64,000 bases of DNA, taken from NCBI RefSeq assembly GCF_001424705.1, contig NZ_LMRA01000023.1:313004-377003 (forward strand), written 5' to 3'. Numbering within the stretch: position 1 is the first letter of the stretch; each line of letters starts with the position of its first letter. The translations under genes and the position numbers were made by a program. This document shows positions 36,911 through 48,053 of the stretch, piece by piece. The DNA is from Methylobacterium sp. Leaf465. GTDB lineage: Bacteria; Pseudomonadota; Alphaproteobacteria; Rhizobiales; Beijerinckiaceae. A model generated the notes under the pieces. It worked only from the letters and a program-made list of their open reading frames with translations, did not search any database and was not told the DNA's origin.

Positions 36911-37312
36911 CTATTTGCCGGCCAACACGCGCGACGCGACGTTGATGTACTTGCGGCCGGCCTCCTGGGCGTGGAGGACGGCGTCGCCGAGGGGCTCGGC
37001 ATCGCGCACGCTGGCGAGCTTGATGAGCATGGGCAGGTTGATGCCCGCCACCACCTCGACCTGGCCGCCGTTCATGCACGAGAGGGCGAGGTTCGAGGGC
37101 GTGCCGCCGAACATGTCCGTGAGCACGACGACGCCCTTGCCGGTATTCACGCGGCTGACCGCATTCATGATGTCGAGCCGGCGCAGCTCCATATCGTCCT
37201 CGGGACCGATGGTGATGGTCTCGATCTGTTTCTGCGGCCCGACGACATGCTCAAGGGCAGCCTTGAACTCGGTCGCCAATAGCCCGTGGGTGACGAGCAC
37301 CATTCCAATCAT
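36911..37312 (-). CDS. PTS EIIA component, mannose (ManX) type
   Basis: A 133-aa EIIA-Man fold protein: MIGMVLVTHGLLATEF carries the phosphorylated His9, followed by VVLTDMFGGTPSNLA. It accepts phosphate from HPr. No permease EIIB/C/D genes are near, so it is likely regulatory. Start 37312 gives MIGMVLVTHG; ATG 37303 is possible. It precedes ptsH by 117 bp. Confidence 0.92.
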   Translation of the reverse strand: MIGMVLVTHGLLATEFKAALEHVVGPQKQIETITIGPEDDMELRRLDIMNAVSRVNTGKGVVVLTDMFGGTPSNLALSCMNGGQVEVVAGINLPMLIKLASVRDAEPLGDAVLHAQEAGRKYINVASRVLAGK

Positions 37313-37437
37313 CGACGCGGGTTCCAACGCCTTGTGAGCGGAGCCGCCATTTTGTGCAGCGCAAGGTCGAGCGCAAGGTGAATGCGGCATTTTGTGTGCT
37401 CGAACGTCATCATCATGCCACGCTGGTGGCACCGGCG

Positions 37438-37959
37438 CTACGGTCTCGGGAGCGGCGGCAGACGCAAGACCGGACGGTGCGTCCCGCTTGCCACGCCGGA
37501 GCACGCGGCCAGGGCATCGAGCACGAGGCGCGGCGCGAGGCCGGAGCGCAGCAGGGCCGCGTCGAGGCGCAGGGCCGGCAGGTCGAGGCCGAGGAGCGGC
37601 GTGCGGCTCAAGGGGCTCTCGGGCAGGCGCGGGGCGTCGGCGACGCAGTCGACCACCAGGCGAACCGGAACGCGGGGCAGGACCTCCGCGACCCGGAGCA
37701 GGCCGAGGCCCCGCACCTCGATCCGGTCGCCGAGGGCGGGGTCGGCATGGGCCACCACGGTTTCGCCCGCGCGGGTCAGCCGGACCCGATCGTCGGCCAC
37801 GAGGTGCGCCGACCCCTGCATCAGCTCCGCCCGGTCGAGGAGGAGGAGCGCGAGGGTCGACTTGCCGGCGCCCGACGCTCCCCGGATGAGCAGGCCCGCG
37901 TCGCCCAGCGCGATGCAGGTGGCATGCACCGAATCGGTGCGGCTCGACGGATCGCCCAT
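37438..37959 (-). CDS. hprK: Short HPr kinase/phosphorylase HprK
   Basis: A 173-aa HprK limited to the C-terminal kinase domain, as usual in alphaproteobacteria (the Bacillus protein is about 310 aa). Walker A GASGAGKS sits at 27-34. It phosphorylates HPr at Ser64 and so links PTS state to the two-component system beside it. It lies 20 bp after chvG, in keeping with one operon. Confidence 0.9.
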   Translation of the reverse strand: MGDPSSRTDSVHATCIALGDAGLLIRGASGAGKSTLALLLLDRAELMQGSAHLVADDRVRLTRAGETVVAHADPALGDRIEVRGLGLLRVAEVLPRVPVRLVVDCVADAPRLPESPLSRTPLLGLDLPALRLDAALLRSGLAPRLVLDALAACSGVASGTHRPVLRLPPLPRP

Positions 37960-37979
37960 GGCGCGGCCGGCCTCCCCGC

Positions 37980-39740
37980 TCAGCGGGTCACGGCCGGCAG
38001 GCGGACGATGAAGCGGGCGCCGCGCACCGTCGGCTCGCCGTCCTCGTCGGCTGGGCCTGGCCGGTTCTCGGCCCGGATCGTACCGCGATGGGCCTGGACG
38101 ATCTGGCGCGAGATCGAGAGGCCGAGGCCCGAATTCTGGCCGAAGCCCTGCTCCGGGCGGTCGGTGTAGAAGCGCTCGAAGATCCGCTCCAGGGCGTGCT
38201 CGGGGATGCCGGGGCCCTCGTCCTCGACGATGAGCTCGACGTCGCTGCGCACCCGCCGCAGGGCCACCCGCACCTTGGCATCGGGGGGCGAGAACGACCG
38301 GGCGTTGTCGAGGAGGTTGTTCACCACCTGGCCGAGGCGGCTGTCGTGGCCGAAGATCGTGAAGGGCGCGTCCATCTCGCCCGCGGGCGTGTCCACGTCG
38401 AACTGGATCGCCGCGTCCTTCGGGCGCCGGCGCTCGTTGGCCACCGAGACGACGGTGGTCATCAGCTTGCGCATGTCGACCCGGCGGGCCTCGGCGCGGG
38501 CGAGCTCGGCATCGAGGCGCGAGGCATCGGAGATGTCGGAGATCAGGCGGTCGAGGCGCTTCACGTCGTGCTGGATGATGGCGAGCAGGCGCCCGCGCGA
38601 ATCATCGGATTTGGCCAGCGGCAGGGTCTCGACGGCGCTGCGGAGCGAGGTGAGGGGGTTCTTCAGCTCGTGGCTCACGTCGGCCGCGAAGCTCTCGATG
38701 GCGTCGATCCGGCGGTAGAGCGCCTGGGTCATGTCGCGCAGGGCCCCCGACAGGTGGCCGATCTCGTCGGTGCGCCCGGTGAAGTCGGGGATCTCCTCGC
38801 GGGACTTGATGCCCAGCCGCACCTTCTCGGCCGCATCCGCGAGGCGCCGCACCGGCCCCGCGATGGCGCCCGCGAGCAGGATCGAGAGGACGAGCATCAC
38901 CGCCGCGGCGATCAGGAAGACCTGCAGCAGGCCGAAGCGCTCCGAGGCGATGACGCGGTCGATGTCGCCCCCTTGCGTCGACAGCAGCAGGGCGCCGCGC
39001 ACGGAGTTGGCCCGCTGGATCGGCACCGCCACGGAGACGATGGTCTCGCCCGCCGGGTTGCGGCGGACGATGGTGCCGCGGGCCCCCGTGAGCGCCACCT
39101 GGACCTCCTTCAGGCCGTGGCCGCTGGCCGGGCCGACATCCTCGACGCCGGGGGCCGCGCCGTCGCCGCCGAGCTTCGTCCCGAGCTTCGCCTGCACGCC
39201 CTCCCAGGCCTTCTCCAGCCAGGTGCGCTTGCGTGGCCGGACATCCGGGTCGCTGCGGTTCATCTCGCCCCGCGCCGAGAGGGTGCGGGTGTCGAACAGG
39301 AGGCCGCCCTCCTGGTCGTAGACCCGGGCGCGGTTGCCGGTGGGCGTGATCAGCCGGCGCAGCAGCGGGGCCACCCGCTCCGGGTTCAGCGAGAAGGTGA
39401 GGGGGGAGGAAGGCTCCTCGGCCTCGCCGGCCTGGAGCTGGAGCAGCTTGTCGGGGTCGATCCGGATCGTGTCGGTCTCGACCGAGGCCGAGGAGGCGAT
39501 GGCGCCGGCGATGATCTCGCCCTGGATCAGGAGGCTCTGCACCCGCGCCTGGATCAGCCCCTGGCGGAACTGGTTCAGGTAGAGGAAGCCGAACAGGAGC
39601 GCGATCAGCCCGACGAGGTTGAGCACGACGATGCGTCGCGTCAGGCTCGACGAGGCCCGTTGGCCGATCCCGTTCCAGATCTGGCGCGGCCAGCCCAGCA
39701 TGCCGCGCGACGGGATTTCGCCTTGATCTGTGGTGGCCAC
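37980..39740 (-). CDS. chvG: Sensor histidine kinase ChvG
   Basis: A 586-aa membrane histidine kinase of the ChvG/ExoS type. Transmembrane segments lie near residues 37-57 and 265-287, enclosing a periplasmic sensor of about 200 aa. HAMP follows, then the H-box FAADVSHELKNPLTSL near residue 350 and the ATPase with NLLDNAR, DEGPGIP and GLGLSIS. In Rhizobiales it senses acid/envelope stress and is held off by ExoR. The chvI gene is 58 bp upstream, and hprK follows. Confidence 0.93.
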   Translation of the reverse strand: MATTDQGEIPSRGMLGWPRQIWNGIGQRASSSLTRRIVVLNLVGLIALLFGFLYLNQFRQGLIQARVQSLLIQGEIIAGAIASSASVETDTIRIDPDKLLQLQAGEAEEPSSPLTFSLNPERVAPLLRRLITPTGNRARVYDQEGGLLFDTRTLSARGEMNRSDPDVRPRKRTWLEKAWEGVQAKLGTKLGGDGAAPGVEDVGPASGHGLKEVQVALTGARGTIVRRNPAGETIVSVAVPIQRANSVRGALLLSTQGGDIDRVIASERFGLLQVFLIAAAVMLVLSILLAGAIAGPVRRLADAAEKVRLGIKSREEIPDFTGRTDEIGHLSGALRDMTQALYRRIDAIESFAADVSHELKNPLTSLRSAVETLPLAKSDDSRGRLLAIIQHDVKRLDRLISDISDASRLDAELARAEARRVDMRKLMTTVVSVANERRRPKDAAIQFDVDTPAGEMDAPFTIFGHDSRLGQVVNNLLDNARSFSPPDAKVRVALRRVRSDVELIVEDEGPGIPEHALERIFERFYTDRPEQGFGQNSGLGLSISRQIVQAHRGTIRAENRPGPADEDGEPTVRGARFIVRLPAVTR

Positions 39741-39798
39741 GAGCGTCCGGTGGTGAGGGAACAGCGTTGCGGGAGGGAATGGAGGCCCGGGCCGGGCC

Positions 39799-40509
39799 TC
39801 AGCTCTCCTTGAAGCGGTAGCCGACGCCGTAGAGCGTCTCGATCATGTCGAAGCTCGTGTCGGTGACCTTGAACTTCTTGCGCAGGCGCTTGATGTGGCT
39901 GTCGATGGTGCGGTCGTCGACGTAGACCTGGTCGTCGTAGGCCGCATCCATCAGGGCGTTGCGGCTCTTCACGACGCCGGGGCGATGGGCCAGGGCCTGC
40001 AGGATCAGGAACTCCGTCACCGTCAGGGTGACGGGCTCGCCCTTCCAGGTGCAGGTGTGGCGCTCGGGGTCCATCATCAGGAGGCCGCGCTCCAGGGAGC
40101 GGGCGGCGGCATCGGCCTCGCGGGCGGCGGCGCCCGGGCCGTCCTTCGGAGCGAAGCGCCGGAGCACGGCCTTCACGCGCTCCACGAGGAGGCGCTGCGA
40201 GAACGGCTTATGGATGAAGTCGTCGGCGCCCATCTTCAGGCCGAACAGTTCGTCGATCTCCTCGTCCTTCGAGGTCAGGAAGATCACCGGAAGGTCGGAT
40301 TTCTGCCGCAGACGCCTGAGAAGCTCCATCCCGTCCATGCGCGGCATCTTGATGTCGAAGATCGCGAGATCGGGCGGGGAATGCTTCAGGCCGTCCAGCG
40401 CCGAGGCGCCGTCGGTGTAGGTCTGGATGCGGTATCCCTCGGTCTCGAGCGCGATCGAGACGGAGGTGAGGATGTTTCGGTCGTCGTCCACGAGGGCGAT
40501 GGTCGGCAT
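39799..40509 (-). CDS. chvI: Response regulator ChvI
   Basis: An OmpR/PhoB-type response regulator of 236 aa. The receiver has acid residues in LVDDDRN and the phospho-acceptor Asp in AIFDIKMP near residue 52, K in DDFIHKPF. The winged-helix C-terminus includes [18 protein letters not shown]. Together with ChvG it forms the envelope stress system. The start at 40509 ([10 protein letters not shown]) matches the family. The pairing with hprK/EIIA/HPr is the conserved alphaproteobacterial layout. Confidence 0.94.
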   Translation of the reverse strand: MPTIALVDDDRNILTSVSIALETEGYRIQTYTDGASALDGLKHSPPDLAIFDIKMPRMDGMELLRRLRQKSDLPVIFLTSKDEEIDELFGLKMGADDFIHKPFSQRLLVERVKAVLRRFAPKDGPGAAAREADAAARSLERGLLMMDPERHTCTWKGEPVTLTVTEFLILQALAHRPGVVKSRNALMDAAYDDQVYVDDRTIDSHIKRLRKKFKVTDTSFDMIETLYGVGYRFKES

Positions 40510-40851
40510 GCGCGTGTCCTGTTGCTCGGATGCGGCTCGGCGGACGTCTGATGGCGCCAGCCCCTCCGCATCCCACCCCATCCTCCGTCGCGGACAGAGG
40601 GCAGAGATCGGCAAAAACGCGGTGGCGACCGTGCCGGGGAGGCGGGCCGCGTTCGCGCGGAGAGTCAGGCTGTGTAATGGCAATATGCTGAAAAAGCGAG
40701 CGACCTCGGTCGTTTGTTCGTTTGGCGCTTGACTGATGCCAACGGGCCGCAGTCCGGTGCCCTCGTGCGGAGCCCCGAACCCTGGCTATGATCCGGCGGC
40801 TGAACGCGGCCTGAGCGCCGGTCCGCGGGCACCGAATCGAGGGGGATCTTC
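40510..40851. other. Divergent intergenic region, chvI / hugZ
   Basis: 342 bp between divergent start codons, so it should carry both promoters. I saw no gene. No iron-responsive operator could be named with confidence. Confidence 0.4.
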
Positions 40852-41667
40852 ATGGCCGAGGGCGAGACCAAGATGGCCGAAGGCGAGACCAGGACCGGGG
40901 GGGAGCGGCGCGGGCCGGCGGTGCCGCTGCCGGCCTCCGAGGCGCCGTTCGATGCGATCGGCCTCGCCCGCCATCTCCTGCGCAGCATCCGCTCCGGGGC
41001 GCTCGCCACCCTCGACCCGGAGGACGGCACGCCCTTCGCCTCCCTGGTGACCATCGCCACGGATGTCGACGGCACGCCCCTGATGCTGCTCTCGCGGCTC
41101 TCTGCCCATACCCGCAACCTGCTGAAGGACCCGCGCGCCTCGCTGCTGTTCAGCGCCGGCGGCAAGGGCGACCCGCTCGCCCATCCGCGCCTCACCGTCA
41201 CGGGACGGGTGACCCAGACCCTGGAGCCGCGGGCCCGCGCCCGCTTCGTGGCCCGGCATCCGAAGTCGAAGCTCTACGCCGACTTCCCCGATTTCGGCTT
41301 CTTCGCCCTCGCGCCCACGGCCGGGCACCTCAACGGCGGGTTCGCCAAGGCCGCCGTGCTGACGGCCGACGAGCTGCGCCTCGACCTCACCGGCGCGGAA
41401 GGGCTGGTGGCGGGGGAGGAAGGGGCCGTCGCGCACATGAACGCCGACCACGCCGACGCCCTCGCCCTCTATGCCCAGGCCGCCGGAGCCGAGCCCGGCC
41501 CGTGGCGGCTCACCGGCCTCGACCCGGAGGGGATGGATCTCCTCACCGGCGACCGGACCGCGCGGGTGCTCTACCCGGAGCCGGTCCGCGAGATGGGCGC
41601 CCTGCGCAAGGCCCTGGTGGCGATGGCGGCCCAGGTCCGGGCCGGGGACGGCGCGCCGGCGGATTAG
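40852..41667 (+). CDS. hugZ: HugZ family haem-utilisation protein
   Basis: A 271-aa protein. Residues about 35-175 form an FMN-binding split-barrel (PNPOx-like) domain (LRSIRSGALATLDPEDGTP), and residues about 190-260 form the C-terminal helical domain with AVAHMNADHADAL, which helps bind haem in HugZ. HugZ degrades haem for iron. The N-terminus repeats MAEGETK/MAEGETR as an exact 21-bp tandem with two ATGs (40852 and 40873), so the start may be either. Confidence 0.87.
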   Translation: MAEGETKMAEGETRTGGERRGPAVPLPASEAPFDAIGLARHLLRSIRSGALATLDPEDGTPFASLVTIATDVDGTPLMLLSRLSAHTRNLLKDPRASLLFSAGGKGDPLAHPRLTVTGRVTQTLEPRARARFVARHPKSKLYADFPDFGFFALAPTAGHLNGGFAKAAVLTADELRLDLTGAEGLVAGEEGAVAHMNADHADALALYAQAAGAEPGPWRLTGLDPEGMDLLTGDRTARVLYPEPVREMGALRKALVAMAAQVRAGDGAPAD

Positions 41668-41753
41668 GCGCGGGCCCGGACCCCTGCGCGGGACCGGGGG
41701 CGCCGGGCCGAACGCTCGGATCGGCGTTCGGCCCTGCAGGCTCCGTCGCGCCC

Positions 41754-42014
41754 TCACTTCTTGTCGTGCGTGTGCGTCTTGGCGTGGGTGTGGGTGTGGC
41801 CGTCCTTGGCCGCCTGCACGGGCTTGCCGCTCTCGGGCGCCGTAGCGGACGCGCCGCGCTCGGTGTGGTGGTTCGGGCCGCCCGAGACGCCGCCGGTATT
41901 CGGGACGGCCTGCGACGGGTTCTCGGAGTTTCCGTTGCCCTCCGTGGCGGAGGCCTGTCCCGCCAGGGCGGTCATCAGGGCCAGGGAGAGAAGGGTGATG
42001 CTGATGCGCGACAT
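41754..42014 (-). CDS. Small secreted His-rich protein of unknown function
   Basis: An 86-aa protein with a clear signal peptide (ISITLLSLALMTALAGQASA) and a low-complexity mature part rich in Gly, Asn and Ser. It ends DGHTHTHAKTHTHDKK, with five His alternating with Thr, Ala and Asp, which could bind a metal. It is not similar to any family I know. It stands alone between hugZ and a two-component kinase. Confidence 0.65.
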   Translation of the reverse strand: MSRISITLLSLALMTALAGQASATEGNGNSENPSQAVPNTGGVSGGPNHHTERGASATAPESGKPVQAAKDGHTHTHAKTHTHDKK

Positions 42015-42151
42015 GGTCTCGTCCTCGTGTCCCGCAGCCCCGTCGGCTGCGTCGAGACCTGATGTAGCCGAGGCGTTTGGCTGCCCGATGCCGGGTCCGT
42101 GACGAAGTGTGGCACGCGGCGGCGCGCCCGCGTCGCCGATCCGATCCCGCC

Positions 42152-43489
42152 TCAGCCCACCGGGCGCGGCAGGGTGATCCGCACCCGCAGGCCGCCGCCG
42201 GGCCGGGTCTCCAGGCCGATGCGGCCGCCTTCGGCCTCGATCACCCGGCGGGCGATGGTCAGGCCGAGGCCGGTCCCGCCGGTGTTGCGGTTGCGGGAGG
42301 TTTCCAGGCGGGTGAACGGCGCGAAGGCCCGGTCGACCGCGTGGGGCGGCAGGCCGGGGCCGTCGTCGTCGATCCAGAGCTCCAGGCTCGCGTCCGCGAG
42401 CGCCAGGCCGATCCGGGCGCGGTCCCCGTAGCGGACGGCGTTGTCGACCACGTTGTCCAGGGCGCGCCGGAGCGCCACCGGCCGGATGGCGGCGAGCGCC
42501 CGGCCGGGCCCCTCGTACACCACCGTGTGTCCGGCATCCTGCCCGGCATCGGCGATGCTCATCAGCAGGCTGGCGACGTTGGTCACCCGCCGGACCTCCG
42601 GATCGGCATCGCCGCGCAGGTAGGCCAGGGTCGAGTCGATCATCGCCTGCATGTCGTCGAGGTCGGACGCCATCGCGTGCCGCTGCCCGTCGTCGGCGAC
42701 GCCGTCGAGGCGCAGGCGCAGGCGCGCGATCGGCGTGCGCAGGTCGTGGGACACGGCGGCGAGGGCCTGGGTCCGCTCGGTGACGAGGTCGCGGATGCGC
42801 ATCTGCATGCCGTTCAGGGCGCGGGCGATCGCGCGGGTCTCGTCGGGGCCGACCTCGGGCACCGGGACCACCCGGCCCTGGCCGACGGCGTGGCCGATCA
42901 GCCCGGTGAGATGGCCGAGCGCCCGCAGGGGCCGGGCGATCCGGTGGGTCAGCAGCACGGCGGCGAGGCCGACCAGGATCGCCATCGCGGTGGCCAGCAT
43001 GGCCCAGGGATTGCTCAGCGCCATGCCCGAGGCGTGGGCGGAGTGGAAGGTCAGCTGGCTGCCGTCCGGGAGCGCCAGCGTGCCGCCGAGATCGAGCCGG
43101 TGGAGCGGGTCCGCGTCGCCCTCCATCACCAGGGAGAGGTTGGGGCCGAGGCTGGGGTCGAGGGCGGTCAGGCGCTGGTGCAGGGGCTCCAGGGCCGGGT
43201 CGCTCCGTCGCCCGGCCGGGGCGGGGGCGTCCGTCCAGGCGACCTCGAAATGGGGGTTGGACAGGGCCTGGGCCTCGGCGTTGCGCGCCGCCGGCGGGCG
43301 CCGCATCACCGCCTCGCGGGCCAGGGCGAGCTGTGTCGCCACCTGGGCGGCGAACGCCTCGGCGGAGGCGGCGGCCGCCGATCGGCGATAGAGCAGCAGG
43401 GCCCCGCCATGCACCGCCAGGATGGCCACGAGGAGGACGACGAGGGTCCGGGCCTCCAGGCTGCGCGACAGGGCGAACAGGCGCCTCAC
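42152..43489 (-). CDS. Sensor histidine kinase (EnvZ-like)
   Basis: A 445-aa membrane histidine kinase. Transmembrane segments lie near residues 14-36 and 165-187; HAMP follows; the H-box is LAAVSHDLRTPIARL near residue 245; the ATPase shows NVVDNAV, DDDGPGLP and GTGLGLTI. The start is the GTG at 43489, which overlaps the response regulator stop (GTGA at 43486-43489), a sign of translational coupling. The signal is unknown. Confidence 0.9.
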   Translation of the reverse strand: MRRLFALSRSLEARTLVVLLVAILAVHGGALLLYRRSAAAASAEAFAAQVATQLALAREAVMRRPPAARNAEAQALSNPHFEVAWTDAPAPAGRRSDPALEPLHQRLTALDPSLGPNLSLVMEGDADPLHRLDLGGTLALPDGSQLTFHSAHASGMALSNPWAMLATAMAILVGLAAVLLTHRIARPLRALGHLTGLIGHAVGQGRVVPVPEVGPDETRAIARALNGMQMRIRDLVTERTQALAAVSHDLRTPIARLRLRLDGVADDGQRHAMASDLDDMQAMIDSTLAYLRGDADPEVRRVTNVASLLMSIADAGQDAGHTVVYEGPGRALAAIRPVALRRALDNVVDNAVRYGDRARIGLALADASLELWIDDDGPGLPPHAVDRAFAPFTRLETSRNRNTGGTGLGLTIARRVIEAEGGRIGLETRPGGGLRVRITLPRPVG

Positions 43490-44226
43490 CGGCGCTCGAC
43501 CTTCGCGGCCAGCATGTAGCCCGACCCCCGCACCGTCTTGATCACCGGCGGTTCGCCCTCGGGCGGGTCGAGCTTGCGTCGCAGGCGGCTGACGAGGGTG
43601 TCGACGCTGCGGTCGGAGGGCGAGCCGAGGCGGGCCCGGGACAGTTCGAGGATCTGCTCGCGGCCGAGGACCCGCCCGGGATGGTCGAGGAACACCAGCA
43701 GGAGGTCGTATTCCGCGCCCGAGAGGTCGACGCCGGCGCCGTCCGGATCGACCAGGGCGCGGCTGCGCAGGTCGAGGCGCCAACCCGCGAAGACGAGGGT
43801 CTCGCCGCCCAGGGAGGCCGCCGGCGCCAGGACGGAGCGGCGCAGGACCGCCCGGACGCGCGCGAGCAGCTCCGGGCGCCCGAACGGCTTGGCGATGTAG
43901 TCGTCGGCCCCGAGTTCCAGGCCCAGCACCCGGTCCGCCTCCTCGCCGCGCGCGCTGACGACGATGACCGGCACGGTGGAGCGGGCCCGCAGGGCGCGCA
44001 GCAGGTCGAGGCCCGATGCACCGGGCAGCATGACGTCGAGGAGGATCAGGTCGACCCCGCCCTCCGGCAGGAGCCGCCACATCTCGGCGCCGCTCCGGCA
44101 TCCGGTGACCCGGTAGCCGCTGTCGCGCAGGGCCCGGCTCACCAGGATGCGCAGGCCGTCGTCGTCTTCCACCAGGAGGACGTGGCCCAGCTCCGGCATC
44201 GGCCCGGCGCCCTCCAACGGGTTCAT
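43486..44226 (-). CDS. OmpR-family response regulator
   Basis: A 246-aa response regulator with receiver ([10 protein letters not shown], acceptor Asp in [12 protein letters not shown] in [11 protein letters not shown]) and winged-helix domain ([26 protein letters not shown]). It partners the kinase that overlaps it. An alternative ATG at 44199 ([12 protein letters not shown]) has a GGAGGG 10 nt upstream and may be the true start. A 13-bp direct repeat lies in its upstream region and could be its own operator. Confidence 0.9.
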   Translation of the reverse strand: MNPLEGAGPMPELGHVLLVEDDDGLRILVSRALRDSGYRVTGCRSGAEMWRLLPEGGVDLILLDVMLPGASGLDLLRALRARSTVPVIVVSARGEEADRVLGLELGADDYIAKPFGRPELLARVRAVLRRSVLAPAASLGGETLVFAGWRLDLRSRALVDPDGAGVDLSGAEYDLLLVFLDHPGRVLGREQILELSRARLGSPSDRSVDTLVSRLRRKLDPPEGEPPVIKTVRGSGYMLAAKVERR

Positions 44227-44348
44227 GGTTCTGGCTCGGCTCCGAGGATGCGGCCACCGTCGCGAATCGGCGGGCGCGGGGAATCAGCCGGAAATCGCGG
44301 GCCGCCGCAAGCCCGGGGCCGGGCTCGGCCCCCGGCCGCGTCCGGCGC

Positions 44349-44381
44349 GCGCTTGGCGCACCGGGCCTGCGCTTGGCGCAC
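44349..44381. promoter_or_regulatory. Tandem 13-bp repeats, possible response-regulator sites
   Basis: GCGCTTGGCGCAC occurs at 44349-44361 and 44369-44381, a 20-bp period (about two helix turns). The second copy is part of the palindrome TGCGC-TTG-GCGCA. They lie between the response regulator gene (-) and lepA (+). OmpR-family regulators often bind direct repeats, and autoregulation is a possible use. No experimental basis. Confidence 0.4.
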
Positions 44382-44488
44382 GGAGCCGGCACTGCTATCT
44401 GCGGGCGACCTGTTTCCCATTCCAAGAAACCGTGCGCCGGGTCCGTCCCTTGGACGGCGGGCCGCGCGCGCCGGAGATCGCATCCTCG

Positions 44489-46294
<1,806 letters not shown>

Positions 46295-46310
46295 GCCGGG
46301 CCGCCCGACC

Positions 46311-47156
46311 GTGGATCCGCACCGGGACCCGAACGCCCCCATCCCGCTCACCGTCCTGATCCGGACGCTGAACGAGGCCGACCGCATCGCGGCCTGCCTC
46401 CGCTCGGTGCTGCCGCTCCGGTGCGAGATCCTCGTCATCGACGCGGGTTCGACGGACGCCACCGTGTCCATCGCCGAGGCCCTCGGGGCGCGGGTGGTGG
46501 TGAACCCCTGGAAGGGGTTCGGGCCGCAGCGGCGCTTCGGCGAGGACCTCTGCCGGCACGACCACGTCTTCAGCGTCGATGCCGACGAGATCCTGACGCC
46601 GGAGATCGTGCGGGAGATCCGGGGGATCTTCCAGGGGGGCGACATTCCGTCCCTGATGATCGTCCGCAAGGCGATGGTGCTGCCGCACCACGCGCGCCCT
46701 TCGCCCTGGGCCTTCTGCACCGAGAACATCTACCTGTACGACCGGCGGGTGGCCCGCACCACCGACAACCCGAACTGGGACAAGCTCGCGATCACCACGG
46801 ACGCGAAGCCGGTGACGATCCGGTCCGTGGTCTGGCACCACACCTTTCGCGACTGGAACCACGCCATCGCCAAGTCGAACTATGTCGGGCAGCTCGCCGC
46901 CGACACGCAGCCGATCGGCTCGCGCTTCGAGACCGGCCTGCGGCTGGTGTTCGAGTACCCCCTCAACTTCCTGAAGTTCTACATCCTGCGGCGCTTCTTC
47001 CTCGCCGGCCTCGACGGTTTCGTGATGGCCAGCGTCCTCGCCTATGGCCGCTTCATCCGGATCGCGAAGATGCACGAGGCGACCCGCGGCCAGCCCTCCA
47101 CGGGGCTGCCGTTCCTGCGCCGGGCCAAGCGCTCCGCCCCGGACGCCCCCGGCTGA
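46311..47156 (+). CDS. Family 2 glycosyltransferase (LPS core type)
   Basis: A 281-aa glycosyltransferase of the GT-A fold. The start shows LTVLIRTLNEADRIAACL (nucleotide-binding), then EILVIDAGSTDAT with the DAGS acid, and the DxD-like VDADEIL near residue 87. A hydrophobic C-terminal part (LNFLKFYILRRFFLAGLDGF) resembles WaaE/KdtX-type beta-1,4-glucosyltransferases of lipopolysaccharide core. The acceptor is not known. It has a GTG start (46311), 16 bp after lepA. Confidence 0.85.
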   Translation: MDPHRDPNAPIPLTVLIRTLNEADRIAACLRSVLPLRCEILVIDAGSTDATVSIAEALGARVVVNPWKGFGPQRRFGEDLCRHDHVFSVDADEILTPEIVREIRGIFQGGDIPSLMIVRKAMVLPHHARPSPWAFCTENIYLYDRRVARTTDNPNWDKLAITTDAKPVTIRSVVWHHTFRDWNHAIAKSNYVGQLAADTQPIGSRFETGLRLVFEYPLNFLKFYILRRFFLAGLDGFVMASVLAYGRFIRIAKMHEATRGQPSTGLPFLRRAKRSAPDAPG

Positions 47157-47346
47157 GGCGCCGCCGGAGCCCGCCCGGCCACATCCGCGACGCAATCGGT
47201 CGGTTCCTGCTCGCGATTGACGTCCGCCCCCGGCGCCCGGCTTGCCAGCCGGACCGGGGACCGGCACTGTCAGCTTGGCCATAGGGGCCGCGCGGACCCG
47301 GGCGATCTGTCGGCCCGTCGCGCGACGGAAAGACGGGACGCCTGCG

Positions 47347-48039
47347 ATGACGAGGGACACGAGGAACGTTGAGTCCGGCACGACGGACGGGCGAATGGGC
47401 CGCCTGAGCCGCCGGTCCTTCCTGGTCGGCACGGGGGCCGGCCTCGGCGCCCTCGGGCTCGCCGGCTGCGTCTCTTCGGACGGCGTCCTGCGCGCCGAGG
47501 CGGCCAAGATCTACGGCCCGATGCCGGAGGAGAGGTTCCCCATCCCGGCCACCGACATCAGCAGGGTCGATCCGAAATACTTCCGCCGCACGGTGCCGTA
47601 CCCGACCCAGGAGGCCGCCGGCACGATCATCGTCGATCCGGCCAACTACTACGTCTACCGCGTCGAGGGCGACGGGACCGCGACGCGCTACGGCGCCAAT
47701 GTCGGCCGCGACGGGTTCCGCTGGAGCGGCGACGCCTATGTCGGGCGCAAGTCCGAATGGGCCACCTGGACCCCGCCCGCGGAGATGATCCGGCGCCAGC
47801 CCGAGGCGGCCAAGTACGCCCGCGGCATGCCGGGCGGCCTCGACAACCCCCTCGGCGCCCGCACCCTGCACCTCTACCAGAACGGCGCCTACACGCTCTA
47901 CACGATCTACGCCTCGAGCGAGCCCGACACGATCGGCTCGGGCATCACCAGCGGCTGCGTCGGCCTGCTGAGCCAGGACATGATCCACCTCTACGCCCGC
48001 ACGCCGGTGAAGACGAAGGTGGTCGTCCTGCCCGCCTGA
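47347..48039 (+). CDS. L,D-transpeptidase-like lipoprotein with atypical active site
   Basis: A 230-aa YkuD-family protein. The N-terminus has a twin-arginine signal (LSRRSFLVGTG) that ends in a lipobox LAGC, so it is probably a Tat-exported lipoprotein. The catalytic Cys204 is in ITSGCVGLL. In most LDTs a conserved His lies 16 residues before it (IHGTNEP); here the position is Tyr188 in TIYASSEP. The Arg usually following Cys is Gly206. Despite this, the fold and the C-terminus (RTPVKTKVVVLP) match rhizobial members. It may crosslink or anchor peptidoglycan, or be altered in function. Confidence 0.84.
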   Translation: MTRDTRNVESGTTDGRMGRLSRRSFLVGTGAGLGALGLAGCVSSDGVLRAEAAKIYGPMPEERFPIPATDISRVDPKYFRRTVPYPTQEAAGTIIVDPANYYVYRVEGDGTATRYGANVGRDGFRWSGDAYVGRKSEWATWTPPAEMIRRQPEAAKYARGMPGGLDNPLGARTLHLYQNGAYTLYTIYASSEPDTIGSGITSGCVGLLSQDMIHLYARTPVKTKVVVLPA

Positions 48040-48053
48040 GGGCGGACGCGTCG

